From: Akkermansia muciniphila
Lineage (GTDB): Bacteria; Verrucomicrobiota; Verrucomicrobiia; Verrucomicrobiales; DEV007
Length of the DNA stretch: 56,635 bases
Direction of reading: 5' to 3'
NCBI GenBank assembly: GCA_945883495.1
Contig: CAMCXS010000034.1
Location: 1-56,635, forward strand
A program made the position numbers and the translations under genes. The notes below the pieces were generated by a model. It saw only the letters and a program-made list of their open reading frames with translations. It did not search any database and was not told the origin of the DNA. The stretch's first letter is position 1; each line of letters begins with the position of its first letter. This document shows positions 44,683 to 52,523 of the stretch, piece after piece.

Positions 44683-45837
44683 TTACTGCGGCAGTTCCTC
44701 CACGGACAGCCATTGACGTTGTTCCCAACTCTTCAATCCAAGCTCCGCCAATTGGACTCCCTTGGCCCCTTCCCGCAGGGTCCACGGAAACGGCGTGTCC
44801 AGCGCCACGTGCTTGAGAAATTCTTCCCACTGCACCTTGAATGCGTTGTCATACGTGGTGCAATCCGGAACTTCTTGCCAACCTGCAAAGAAATTGATCG
44901 GTTGCTCAATATCCGGATTCCACGTCGGCCGCGGCGTGGTCCCCAGGCTCTGCACCCAGCACTTGCGCAGGCCAACGATCGCGCTGCCGTGCGTGCCATC
45001 GACCTGCATTGTCAGCAAGTCATCGCGGCGCACCCGCACCGTCCAAGAGCTGTTGAACTGGCAAATGACCCCGTTGTCGCACTCAAACGTCGCATAACAG
45101 GCGTCATCGCTGGTGCAGGGATATTCGCGCCCGGTCTCGTCGATCCGCTTGGGCAAGTGGGTGGCGCCGATGCAGCTCACGGCTTTGACATTGCCGAAGA
45201 GATTGTCGATGACATAACGCCAGTGGCAAAGCATATCCACGATGATCCCGCCGCCATCTTCCTTGCGATAATTCCACGAGGGACGCTGCGCCGGCTGATC
45301 TGGATCTTCCCCGGTGAACACCCAGTAGCCAAACTCGCCGCGCACGCTGAGAATCCGCCCTAAGAATCCTTGATCCCGCAAGGTGCGGAACTTGCGAATC
45401 CCAGTGAGCCAAAGCTTGTCCTGGACCACACCGTTCTTCAGTCCCGCATCTTCGCATAACCGCGCCAAACGCAACGCTTCCTCCGTTTCCACCGCTGTCG
45501 GCTTCTCGCAGTAAATCGCCTTTTTCGCGGCGACCGCTTTCTCAATAAAACCGGCTCGCTGCAACGTGCCGCTGGCATCGAAGAAAATCTCGTTGGCCGG
45601 CTCCGCGAGGGCGGCATCCACGTCCGTAGTATAGCGGCTCACCCCGGTGCGCTCCGCCAACGCCTGCAATTTGTCCGCATTCCGGCCGGTCAAAACGGGC
45701 TCGGGCATCAGCACCACATCGCCGCAGCGGACTCCCCCTTGATCCCGGATTGCCTTGATCGAGCGGATCAAGTGCTGGTTCGTCCCCATGCGTCCGGTGA
45801 CGCCGTTCATGATGATTCCGATGTTCCTGACCTTCAT
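44683..45837 (-). CDS. Gfo/Idh/MocA-family oxidoreductase
   Basis: 384 residues. The N-terminal NAD(P)-binding domain starts IGIIMNGVTGRMGTNQHLI, the family EKP motif occurs as YCEKPTAVETEEAL, and the C-terminal alpha/beta domain includes GGGIIVDMLCHWRYVIDNL with the catalytic His. The substrate is probably a sugar or polyol. It is the first gene of a two-gene unit with the DapA-like gene, and the divergent LysR gene starts 72 bases away. Confidence 0.88.
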   Translation of the reverse strand: MKVRNIGIIMNGVTGRMGTNQHLIRSIKAIRDQGGVRCGDVVLMPEPVLTGRNADKLQALAERTGVSRYTTDVDAALAEPANEIFFDASGTLQRAGFIEKAVAAKKAIYCEKPTAVETEEALRLARLCEDAGLKNGVVQDKLWLTGIRKFRTLRDQGFLGRILSVRGEFGYWVFTGEDPDQPAQRPSWNYRKEDGGGIIVDMLCHWRYVIDNLFGNVKAVSCIGATHLPKRIDETGREYPCTSDDACYATFECDNGVICQFNSSWTVRVRRDDLLTMQVDGTHGSAIVGLRKCWVQSLGTTPRPTWNPDIEQPINFFAGWQEVPDCTTYDNAFKVQWEEFLKHVALDTPFPWTLREGAKGVQLAELGLKSWEQRQWLSVEELPQ

Positions 45838-45909
45838 TGCGCCGGATCGTCCACGAAAACGGACCGCTGGTAAAACAGTTCTTTCCGGTCATATTCATCG
45901 GAAAATCCG

Positions 45910-46791
45910 ATGGATCTTTACCAGCTGGAATATTTCCTCGAAGCCGCCCGCCAACGCAGCTTCACCCGAGCCGCGCAATCGCTCCATCTCGCCCAAGCCG
46001 CTCTCAGTGAGCAAATGCGCAAACTCGAAGCAGAATTCGCGACCCCGCTTTTCAATCGCGGCCGACGCGAAACCACCCTGACCGCCGCCGGCGAGATCTT
46101 GCGGCGCCACGCCGAACTGCTTCTCACGCAAGCCAGCTTGGCCCGCCGCGAGGTCATGGATCTTGTCGAATTGCGTGGCGGCCGGCTCGTCATCGGCGCG
46201 ATTCCGTCCGTGAGCGCCAGCATCCTGCCTGAAGCGATCAGCGCCATGCGGCGCGATTATCCGTCTGTCGAGCTCGCGCTGCTCGAAGGCACGTCAGAAC
46301 AAGTGGCGCAATGGATCGATGGAGGCAAGGCGGAACTGGGCATTGTCCAACTTCCCGCCCCGGCCGGAGGATTCGAGGAGACATGGCTGTTTACCGAAGC
46401 GTTTGCGCTCCTCGTCCCGGATTCGCATCGCTTGGCCCAGGAACAGCGCGCCGATCTCGCCGCGCTCGCGAGCGAAGGCTTTATCTTCTACAAAGGCCGC
46501 GCCCGCGACGCCGCCCACGCCGCGTGCCGGGACGCGGGTTTCGAACCGCGCATCGTCTGCGAAAGCGGGGAGCTGGACACAATTCGTTCCCTTGTCGGTG
46601 CCGGCCTCGGCATCGCGCTGCTTCCCGGATTGGCCACCCGTGGCCGTCACCCAAACTGCACCCAGGTGGAGCTCGGCGGGACGCCGGTCCAACGCAGCGT
46701 GGCCTTATTGCGGCGCCAGGGCCAAGCCCTATCGCCAGCGGCGCAAGCCTTCCAGCAGCTGCTCACTGGAATCAATTCGAAGTCTGCGTGA
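45910..46791 (+). CDS. LysR-family transcriptional regulator
   Basis: 293 residues, intact. The N-terminal helix-turn-helix (MDLYQLEYFLEAARQRSFTRAAQSLHLAQAALS region) and the periplasmic-binding-like effector domain (GAIPSVSASILPEAISAMRRDYPSVELALLEG) are complete. The divergent arrangement with the Gfo/Idh/MocA and DapA-like genes suggests it controls them, responding to a pathway metabolite. Confidence 0.9.
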   Translation: MDLYQLEYFLEAARQRSFTRAAQSLHLAQAALSEQMRKLEAEFATPLFNRGRRETTLTAAGEILRRHAELLLTQASLARREVMDLVELRGGRLVIGAIPSVSASILPEAISAMRRDYPSVELALLEGTSEQVAQWIDGGKAELGIVQLPAPAGGFEETWLFTEAFALLVPDSHRLAQEQRADLAALASEGFIFYKGRARDAAHAACRDAGFEPRIVCESGELDTIRSLVGAGLGIALLPGLATRGRHPNCTQVELGGTPVQRSVALLRRQGQALSPAAQAFQQLLTGINSKSA

Positions 46792-46875
46792 TGCCGGCAC
46801 CTGAGCGGACGAATCGTAGTCAGCTCGGCCGACTCCGCGTTGCGGCATCACGAAGCGGCGCCCACGGACAAAGCT

Positions 46876-46949
46876 GTTGCCATTAGCGGCTCTGAAGTTT
46901 AAGCGATGGCAACGCCGCTAGCGGAAGCCAGCGTTGATCGCGGAGTTGC
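46876..46949. repeat. Interleaved inverted repeats left of the cassette array
   Basis: GTTGCCAT TAGCGGC (46876-46890) is followed after 15 bases by ATGGCAAC GCCGCTA (46906-46920). Each half of the first arm is complementary to the corresponding half of the second, so the pairings cross. A second inverted pair, GCAACGCCGC (46909-46918) with GCGGAGTTGC (46940-46949, one mismatch), overlaps it. It could be a remnant recombination site or a pseudoknot-forming RNA. Confidence 0.4.
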
Positions 46950-46985
46950 TGTTGAAGTTAGCTAGAACATGGAAAAACAAAAGGG

Positions 46986-47609
46986 CTAGTGGGGATTACC
47001 ACCCGCGCCTTGTTCGGCCGCATGGTTGATGGACGGCTCGTCATCGACATCTGGCAGGGCATTATAAACGTCATCTTCGCTGATGGATCGGCTTAGAACG
47101 CTAACAATCGAGCCAAGAGGTTCCGCAAACAGTCCCGGCAGTTCGCGCTCGCCTAGCTCCCTAGGATGGAAGGCTAAACGCTCAGCAGGAGGACAAAACT
47201 GAGCGTCAACGCCGGGCTTATTCCCTCGCGCGTCGAGGCGATACCAGCCATGACGCCTCAAGAATACGGCATTGAAGCCGTGGAGTGTAAAACGGGGCTC
47301 GGTGTCGGAAAGTTGGAGGCGCTGGTAGCAAAGCGCGGCAGGTATGTCACAGGCACGAAGCAAAGCAGCGAGCAAATGGGCCTTCGCGTAACAGTATCCA
47401 GCCCGATGATGCAGAACGGATGAAGCCGACAGAGTGACCACTGGAAAACGGTGATCTCGGCTGTGTCGGATGTGGTCGCGAACAAATATGAAACAACGCT
47501 CAGCAATAACCTCATCGTCAGAAGAACCGTTCGCCAATGTCTGAGCTTGCGATCTGACTGCATCAGTTCGCCAATCAATAATCTTCGAGTGTGCCAAGTA
47601 TTCGTCCAC
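46986..47609 (-). CDS. Transglutaminase-like cysteine peptidase (cassette)
   Basis: About 208 residues from the GTG at 47609; the open frame continues to 47690 but that part is the neighbouring attC site. The triad is visible: Cys in HRAGYCYAKAHLLAALLRAC, His in LHGFNAVFL, Asp in YRLDARGN. Members are proteases, amidases or transamidases. The last residues overlap a half attC site (47005-47019). It is the cassette farthest from the expected integrase. Confidence 0.75.
   Translation of the reverse strand: MDEYLAHSKIIDWRTDAVRSQAQTLANGSSDDEVIAERCFIFVRDHIRHSRDHRFPVVTLSASSVLHHRAGYCYAKAHLLAALLRACDIPAALCYQRLQLSDTEPRFTLHGFNAVFLRRHGWYRLDARGNKPGVDAQFCPPAERLAFHPRELGERELPGLFAEPLGSIVSVLSRSISEDDVYNALPDVDDEPSINHAAEQGAGGNPH
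47005..47019 (-). other. Half attC site at the distal end of the array
   Basis: GCGCCTTGTTCGGCC matches the gene-proximal end of the other sites (consensus CGCCTTGTTCGCC). No matching GGCGAACGTC partner is found within 150 bases to the left, so the outer half of the last site is missing or very degenerate. Confidence 0.5.
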
Positions 47610-47627
47610 AGTATGATTCTTAGTGAT

Positions 47628-47688
47628 GCCGAACGTCAGCGGACACGTGGCGCGATCAGCGTTCACTTTACTCCGCCTTTTGTTCGAC
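47628..47688 (-). other. attC site 1
   Basis: 61 bases. Plus-strand ends GCCGAAC and GTTCGAC; inner arms AGCGGA and TCCGCC; central GATCAG. It belongs to the cassette of the small membrane protein to its right. Confidence 0.85.
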
Positions 47689-47711
47689 ACCTGTTTGGTG
47701 ATAATCGCTGC

Positions 47712-48182
47712 TCATGCTTTCGTGGGAGAAGCTGCGGGTCTGTCCGACGATGTGAAATACCGGTAGATAGCGCTGTCAGAAACTAAAGTTGCTCTCTTGA
47801 GGCCCCAAACGACGGAGCAGAGCGTCACAACGGCAACGGCTGTAATCAACCTCCAATCCCAAAGTCCGCCCTCATCGATAGCTCGCTTCTGGAATGCCTC
47901 TACCTCGGGTTGATTCAGGAACCAAAAAAGAATGGCAAACCAAGCAACTTGACGAACCCAAAGGAGCCATCCCATATCTGCGTCGTCTCTCTGTGTCTCG
48001 AGGGATGAATCGTCAGTGAGGTAGTAGGGAAAGGCCAAGAACAAAATGAGGGCTAAGATAAACGGAATCGCGCTCCAAAGCACTTGGCGACCCGCTATCA
48101 GCAGGAAGCCCGAGAAGAGAAGCAACGGAACTGCAACCGCCGAAGCTCTGATGAACCGTCTCATCGTAGGGAATCGAGTCAT
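47712..48182 (-). CDS. Membrane protein, cassette-encoded
   Basis: About 156 residues from ATG at 48182; the open frame extends to 48215 but that part is attC site 2. Four hydrophobic segments (about 12-30, 35-55, 75-95 and 112-132). No family recognised. Confidence 0.65.
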   Translation of the reverse strand: MTRFPTMRRFIRASAVAVPLLLFSGFLLIAGRQVLWSAIPFILALILFLAFPYYLTDDSSLETQRDDADMGWLLWVRQVAWFAILFWFLNQPEVEAFQKRAIDEGGLWDWRLITAVAVVTLCSVVWGLKRATLVSDSAIYRYFTSSDRPAASPTKA

Positions 48183-48203
48183 GGCGACTGGCGCTGCTGG
48201 TTG

Positions 48204-48262
48204 GGCGAACGTCAAGGCGATGCCGCGCCGATCAGGCGTCGGTCATCCGCCGCTTGTTCGCA
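48204..48262 (-). other. attC site 2
   Basis: 59 bases. Ends GGCGAAC and GTTCGCA; central CGATCAGG; inner complementary arms. It serves the cassette with the DUF5615/DUF433-type pair. Confidence 0.85.
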
Positions 48263-48269
48263 TTTTGGA

Positions 48270-48587
48270 TTAGACTTTGATCTCAATGAAGCACCCCGGC
48301 GCGGCTTGGTTGATTGTGGCGACTACATTGGCAAGATTCTGCTGGATCTTCGGCCACGATGTTGTCAGCAGCACAACAATTCCTATCTTCCGCGCTTTGA
48401 GGTTTTGTTGGTATTTGAGATTCTGATCGGTGGTAATCAAGATGTCATAGCCGTCATTCTCGGCAGTTCGGAGTAGTTCTCCATTCTCAAGGATCGACCA
48501 CCCGTTTTCCACAGCCGTGTGAACCTCGTGGCCCGGCAAGAACTTCCGGAGCGGATCGGGTGTTCCCTGATCAAAGAGGATCTTCAT
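48270..48587 (-). CDS. DUF5615-type PIN-like toxin candidate
   Basis: 105 residues. It starts MKILFDQGTPDPLRKFLPGH and has ILITTDQNLKYQQNL in the middle, the two acidic motifs of the DUF5615 PIN-like family. It is expected to be an RNase toxin. Its start overlaps the stop of the DUF433 gene by four bases, the usual arrangement of this pair. Confidence 0.8.
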   Translation of the reverse strand: MKILFDQGTPDPLRKFLPGHEVHTAVENGWSILENGELLRTAENDGYDILITTDQNLKYQQNLKARKIGIVVLLTTSWPKIQQNLANVVATINQAAPGCFIEIKV

Positions 48588-48805
48588 TTGGCTGATTCAG
48601 CCAGGGACGCAGCCGCATACTCGAGGACCACTTCGACCTGCGATTTTGTCACTCCTGGGAACCATTCCAGAAACTGGTTAACGGTGGCGCCATCTTCCAG
48701 ATTCTCAAACAGAGCCGCAACGGGAACGCGGGTTCCTCTAAAAATCATGGAGCCGCTCACTTTTTGCGGATTCCGCTCAATTTCTGGGCAATCAATCCAG
48801 TTCAT
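48584..48805 (-). CDS. DUF433-family antitoxin
   Basis: About 73 residues from MNWIDCPEIERNP (an ATG six codons earlier is open). KVSGSMIFRGTRVPVAALFE and GATVNQFLEWFPGVTKSQVE are the DUF433 helix-turn-helix-like signature. It is translated first and should neutralise the DUF5615-type partner and repress the pair. Confidence 0.85.
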   Translation of the reverse strand: MNWIDCPEIERNPQKVSGSMIFRGTRVPVAALFENLEDGATVNQFLEWFPGVTKSQVEVVLEYAAASLAESAK

Positions 48806-48828
48806 GAATGGATCATAACCCATGTTTG

Positions 48829-48847
48829 GGAGGGGGCAACGCCCCCC
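48829..48847. other. GC-rich hairpin between GNAT and DUF433 genes
   Basis: GGGGGC-AAC-GCCCCC lies where an attC site would be expected between two cassette genes. It follows the GNAT stop by a few bases on the minus strand and could terminate transcription, but there is no T-run. Confidence 0.45.
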
Positions 48848-48850
48848 TGA

Positions 48851-49375
48851 TCAAGCTTCGGAGTGGCCTTCACCGTCACTGTCTCCTTTGGCTAATTCTC
48901 CGCGATAGCGAACCTGGTTGAGACGGCCCTCTGTCTTTGTGGCGCCATCGGGACGCAAGCCCATGGCCTCATAGAAGTGTCTGGCGACTTGATTCTCCAA
49001 TAAGACCCATAGCGTGACCTCCCGAAATCCCTGAGTGCAGGCATACGAGAGCGCCTCCGCGAACAGCTGGCGGCCATGCCCGTTTCGCAAGCTCCCTGGA
49101 TCAATGTAGATGGAGGTGATCTCCGCTGTTCGCTCAGCCGCGTGATCTCTCGACGCAGCAATATGGCAAAATCCGAAGATCTGCTCCCCATCGCACGCAA
49201 CGTAGACTGGGGCTCTCTCGTTGGAACAGAACTCCTTCCAGATGACCTCTCGCTCACTGACACTCAAGGAAGCCAACCACATGTCTGGAACAATACCTCG
49301 ATAGGTGGATCTCCACGAAGCAACGTGAATCTCGGCAATCCGTGGGGCATCATGAATCGTGGCCTGGCGGATCAT
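48851..49375 (-). CDS. GNAT-family N-acetyltransferase (cassette)
   Basis: About 174 residues from MIRQATIHDAPRIAEIHVAS; the frame opens at 49411, inside attC site 3. The acetyl-CoA-binding motif occurs as SLRNGHGRQLFAEALSYA, followed by VTLWVLLENQVARHFYEAMG. The substrate is unknown; GNAT proteins are among the commonest integron cassette products. Confidence 0.88.
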   Translation of the reverse strand: MIRQATIHDAPRIAEIHVASWRSTYRGIVPDMWLASLSVSEREVIWKEFCSNERAPVYVACDGEQIFGFCHIAASRDHAAERTAEITSIYIDPGSLRNGHGRQLFAEALSYACTQGFREVTLWVLLENQVARHFYEAMGLRPDGATKTEGRLNQVRYRGELAKGDSDGEGHSEA

Positions 49376-49388
49376 TTGGGTCTTTCTC

Positions 49389-49515
49389 GGCGAACGTCTG
49401 AGGTGTGGCACCGGCTACCGGGAGCACCACGCCGCAACAGGGTTAAGGGTTCCAGTCAAGAGGGTCATTTCGACTCGGGGCGGGTAGCCGGTTGTCCACC
49501 ACCGCCTTGTTCGCC
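49389..49515 (-). other. attC site 3 (long)
   Basis: 127 bases. Ends GGCGAAC and GTTCGCC. The outer arms extend into GGTGTGGCACCGGCTACC pairing with GGTAGCCGGTTGTCCACC, with a central variable region of about 60 bases. Confidence 0.88.
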
Positions 49516-49677
49516 TCCGGGGAGCTTGAAGCGGGAATCTCCGATCTCGCGTCGTTGCAAAGAACGTCCGAGGGCCATGACATCGCAATCGAAGGACTCC
49601 GCGATCTCACGCTTGTGGCGGCGGACCTCAGCGATGACCGAATCAGCTACGGCCTTGGGGGAATCAATCGTCTTCAT
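49465..49677 (-). CDS. Antitoxin-like partner of the PIN protein
   Basis: About 70 residues from MKTIDSPKAVADSVIAEVRR. The helical N-terminal part (VRRHKREIAESFDCDVMALGR) has the look of a small antitoxin. The last 20 residues or so are encoded by attC site 3, so the C terminus was acquired with the cassette end. The start lies within the end of the PIN gene. Confidence 0.6.
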   Translation of the reverse strand: MKTIDSPKAVADSVIAEVRRHKREIAESFDCDVMALGRSLQRREIGDSRFKLPGGEQGGGGQPATRPESK

Positions 49678-50149
49678 CTTCGTTCTGTAGCAATTCATCC
49701 GGGCTGCACATCACCGGAAGCTCAAATCCCGCGTTCGCCACGGCAATGCGCAGGCGGTCGCGAATGAAAGGGTTGGCAATATGCTTAAAGTTCCAGGTCA
49801 CAAGATAGTCGATGCGGTGAACAGACGCCACCGCAATGTGAAGCGCGTCAGACGCGGCCTTCGAGGGAACAATCCCCAAAACCACCAAGCTCTGAGCCAG
49901 TTCCAAGGCTTGATCCGGGAGAGGAAGAAGCGGAATGTCTTGGAGTAGCTTCAGCCTGTCAGCAGCCATCAGTGAATCGCCTTTGCTAGCCTCGTCGAGG
50001 GTCTCAAGCGAGGTAAACAAATCAAACCCTGAACAGCCCTCATCCCACCACCTCCGGGTGGCGGCTTGCTTGGCGGCTTGCAAAAGGCTGTCCGACGTCC
50101 GGGCCACGTAGTAGCTGGGAATGGTGGTCTCGATGTATGCTGTCGCCAT
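49664..50149 (-). CDS. PIN-domain (VapC-like) toxin
   Basis: 161 residues. It starts MATAYIETTIPSYYVAR, where Glu replaces the first PIN Asp, as is usual in this subfamily. SKAASDALHIAVASVHRIDYLVTWNFKHIAN carries the remaining acidic residues. A ribonuclease toxin is expected. It overlaps the small downstream gene, so toxin precedes antitoxin in this pair. Confidence 0.82.
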   Translation of the reverse strand: MATAYIETTIPSYYVARTSDSLLQAAKQAATRRWWDEGCSGFDLFTSLETLDEASKGDSLMAADRLKLLQDIPLLPLPDQALELAQSLVVLGIVPSKAASDALHIAVASVHRIDYLVTWNFKHIANPFIRDRLRIAVANAGFELPVMCSPDELLQNEDEDD

Positions 50150-50175
50150 GGTGGTTGGCTTGCTTTCTCTTTCAG

Positions 50176-50216
50176 GGCGATCGTTCCGCCTAGCCGCCCG
50201 ACGCGCCTTGTTCGCC
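50176..50216 (-). other. Degenerate attC site 4
   Basis: 41 bases. The right end GTTCGCC preceded by CGCGCCTT is normal; the left end reads GGCGATC where GGCGAAC is expected, a single-base change in the conserved AAC. It is shorter than the others and may be inactive. Confidence 0.55.
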
Positions 50217-50237
50217 TCGGGTACGCCGAAAAAGCGC

Positions 50238-50798
50238 CTATTTGGGGTTTAGAAGCTCCATCGCTCCGGTGGTGCACGTCGCTGAGTCTAGGTCCGACGA
50301 AATGAGCATCAGTTCCTTGCCTCCGCTGCTCCACGCCCATGAGATCGCCCCAATCTTCTCGATTGTCAGAACGTACGTAGACTTCCGGCCGTCTGGACTT
50401 GTCATTTCCATCTGATCCGCAGCGGGAAAGCGTAGTGTGTTCCCAGTGGGACTCTTCCATACGGTGGTGCCCAACCAGCCGTAGAACTCCTCAACCGTTT
50501 TGAGGTGGGAGAGCCTTAGCCTGCCATCCCTTTTCGGGGCTTTTGTCTCAGGTGGCTGCAACCGGCTCAACTCGGCCTGCACGGCCAGGGCTCCGTCCAA
50601 ATCACCGCGTTTCGCCAGGCGATCCTTTAGTGCCGTCAGTGCATCGACATACTTTCTCTCGATTGGCGACAACGCGGACGTTCGGGCCCTCTCAAATGAT
50701 TCGCGCAGGTCCAAGAGTTCCTTTGGTTCGGCATCGGATTGAGCATGCGCCGCAAGCGGAATGTAGACGACAAATGCGATGAGTAGAATGAAGTGCAT
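50238..50798 (-). CDS. Exported hypothetical protein (cassette)
   Basis: 186 residues with a signal peptide (MHFILLIAFVVYIPLAAHAQ). A helical region rich in Glu, Arg and Leu (about 22-85) contains YVDALTALKDRLAKRGDLDGALAVQAELSRL, a pattern seen in exported proteins of related phyla. The C-terminal part (YGWLGTTVWKSPTGNTLRF onward) is beta-rich. Function unknown. Confidence 0.65.
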   Translation of the reverse strand: MHFILLIAFVVYIPLAAHAQSDAEPKELLDLRESFERARTSALSPIERKYVDALTALKDRLAKRGDLDGALAVQAELSRLQPPETKAPKRDGRLRLSHLKTVEEFYGWLGTTVWKSPTGNTLRFPAADQMEMTSPDGRKSTYVLTIEKIGAISWAWSSGGKELMLISSDLDSATCTTGAMELLNPK

Positions 50799-50829
50799 CT
50801 GGGTAGCGTAGTTGGGTGGATAGCTTCTG

Positions 50830-50887
50830 GGCGAACGTCACGCATCACCGGCGCCGTTCAGGTGTCCGGTCGATGCTATTGTTCGCC
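50830..50887 (-). other. attC site 5
   Basis: 58 bases. Ends GGCGAAC and GTTCGCC, perfectly complementary. Inner GCATCACCGG with CCGGTCGATGC; central GTTCAGG. Close in sequence to sites 7 and 11. Confidence 0.9.
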
Positions 50888-51232
50888 GATCTTGTTACAT
50901 TCTGGTAATTGACCGCCAATGGAGGGTCTTGTGGATGTATGTAACCAATCCATGATCACGCAATAGGCGCTTGCGATGATAAATACAATCGCCATAAAAT
51001 GGCGTAACCCGCCCAGCCAGAGCAACGCGGCACCGATTAGGAATTGTAATCCGAAAAGTGCTCCTATCCAAGGTCCTTTTAGTGTGCGCTCAACTATGAT
51101 TTTTGAATGGGACATGCTAAGCAAGCAAGCTGGGGCGAGAAACACAAGCGACAAGGGGCGGAAGATGAAGTCCGTCACCCCCGCGCTGAAGAGAAGCAGG
51201 TAGTAGATTCGAAATGCTGAGGAGGAGCTCAT
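50876..51232 (-). CDS. Small membrane protein (cassette)
   Basis: 118 residues from MSSSSAFRIYYLLL; the open frame continues to 51277 through attC site 6. Three to four hydrophobic segments. Its last codons and TAG stop lie in attC site 5 (GGC GAA CAA TAG). No family recognised. Confidence 0.65.
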   Translation of the reverse strand: MSSSSAFRIYYLLLFSAGVTDFIFRPLSLVFLAPACLLSMSHSKIIVERTLKGPWIGALFGLQFLIGAALLWLGGLRHFMAIVFIIASAYCVIMDWLHTSTRPSIGGQLPECNKIGEQ

Positions 51233-51259
51233 TGCGATGGAATTGCGTGCATTTCCTTG

Positions 51260-51318
51260 GCGAACGTCAGCGGACACCCGGCGCGATCAGCGTTCGGCGT
51301 GCGCCGCCTGGTTCTCCT
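51260..51318 (-). other. attC site 6
   Basis: 59 bases. Ends GGCGAAC and GTTCTCC; central GATCAGCG. The right end has one change from the usual GTTCGCC. Confidence 0.8.
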
Positions 51319-51358
51319 TTGGTTTGTGCGTTTGTGGGTGGTCTCGTTCGATCAGAGT

Positions 51359-51751
51359 TCAAAAGTGGCCCCACTGGGCGTCCAAGAATTTCTCGGGTGA
51401 TTTCAGGTAATCGAGCGGCCCTGGGTATCCGAACTCCTCCAGAAATACCTGCGATGCAAAGATGTGTACGATCGCGAGCATCAACATCCCCCCAAAGACG
51501 AACCAAAGAACTGTAGCCTGAACTTTGAACCTGCGTCCTGGCCTCAGGTAAATCCAATGAACAAGGACCAGCAATGGAGGAACAAACAGGACTTGGAGAA
51601 GCTCCGGCATCCATGTTGATCGCCCATGCGACCACGACCCTGGCGTACGGCACAAACTTGAAGCGAAATACAGTAGGATAAAGATGGATACAAGGCGGCC
51701 GGCATTCAGTCTAGGACTCCTATCGTCCTTGAGTGCATTCGAGTTCTGCAT
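51359..51751 (-). CDS. Membrane protein of unknown function (cassette)
   Basis: 130 residues beginning MQNSNALKDDRSPRLNAGRL. Three hydrophobic segments (about 20-35, 50-68 and 78-100). No family recognised. It probably shares its cassette with the gene just upstream, because no attC lies between them. Confidence 0.6.
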   Translation of the reverse strand: MQNSNALKDDRSPRLNAGRLVSIFILLYFASSLCRTPGSWSHGRSTWMPELLQVLFVPPLLVLVHWIYLRPGRRFKVQATVLWFVFGGMLMLAIVHIFASQVFLEEFGYPGPLDYLKSPEKFLDAQWGHF

Positions 51752-51793
51752 TGTTCCTTCGATCTGCCATCTGATTCATCTTGGGTAGAACGT

Positions 51794-52159
51794 TCAAGAG
51801 ATGGCAGGCGAAGCCTTGCCATCCTCGACTTGTTCGGTGCTCTCTTTGTAGTGGATTGTCAGTTTCTTTGCGCAGTGCCGGACTTGCCCAAACGTCGGAA
51901 AGTCATCCGGGACTATCTCGATCTCTTCGATCTCAATCGCGGTCCCAAGCTCGATGTTGGCATCTGCCACGCCTGCGATCACTTCGGCAACGTATACATC
52001 CACATCCATGTTCGGATCGATCACAGCTTCCCTTGCTGCCCGGATGGTGATCCATGGTCCTGTTTTGGGTGTCGCCCCGAACTTCAAGGAAACCAGAACG
52101 CAGCCAGGCCCTGTCACGTGGCTCATCCGGTAATAGGTGGCAGTGCTAATTAGGGCCAT
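51794..52159 (-). CDS. Hypothetical protein, possibly beta-barrel fold (cassette)
   Basis: 121 residues starting MALISTATYYRMSHVTGPG. Alternating hydrophobic residues in GCVLVSLKFGATPKTGPWI and an acidic stretch ELGTAIEIEEIEIVPDD suggest a small beta structure. No family is assigned. No membrane segment. Confidence 0.5.
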   Translation of the reverse strand: MALISTATYYRMSHVTGPGCVLVSLKFGATPKTGPWITIRAAREAVIDPNMDVDVYVAEVIAGVADANIELGTAIEIEEIEIVPDDFPTFGQVRHCAKKLTIHYKESTEQVEDGKASPAIS

Positions 52160-52167
52160 ATTCTTTC

Positions 52168-52225
52168 ACCGAACGTCTCGCATCACCGGCGCCGATCAGG
52201 CGTCGGGTGGATGCGATTGTTCGGT
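52168..52225 (-). other. attC site 7
   Basis: 58 bases. Ends ACCGAAC and GTTCGGT, perfectly complementary; inner GCATCACC with GGTGGATGC; central GATCAGG. Confidence 0.9.
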
Positions 52226-52259
52226 GTCTTGCGGTTGGTGGCAAAGCGATGCTGGGAGT

Positions 52260-52523
52260 TCATCGCGGTCGGTCAGAGGGAACAAGGTTCAATATCTTCA
52301 CGTGCTTGTCAGCTGCATCACACCAGAAAATGATCGCGTGCTTGCCGAAGAGATTGATGTCGAGGTCCCTGCCCACTTCGTCTCTTTCGGTGTAATCCGA
52401 AAAGTTCCCCGGGGCCCGTCTGATCTCATCGAAGTGCGCTCGGAGCAAAGCACGCTCGGCTTTCCGGAGCGATAGAAGACGATCCACAACGTGCGCGGCG
52501 ATGAGAAGGTCATAATCCTTCAT
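52260..52523 (-). CDS. RelE/ParE-like toxin candidate
   Basis: 87 residues. The start MKDYDLLIAAHVVDRLLSLRK and the pattern EIRRAPGNFSDYTERDEVGR then HAIIFWCDAADKHVKILNL fit the RelE/ParE superfamily fold, which inhibits translation or gyrase. It overlaps the upstream antitoxin-like gene. Confidence 0.65.
   Translation of the reverse strand: MKDYDLLIAAHVVDRLLSLRKAERALLRAHFDEIRRAPGNFSDYTERDEVGRDLDINLFGKHAIIFWCDAADKHVKILNLVPSDRPR

Noticed and set aside
51267-51653. 128-codon frame overlapping the cassette membrane-protein gene
   Set aside because: It runs through attC site 6 and is antiparallel in quality to a better frame (51359-51751) with clear membrane helices.
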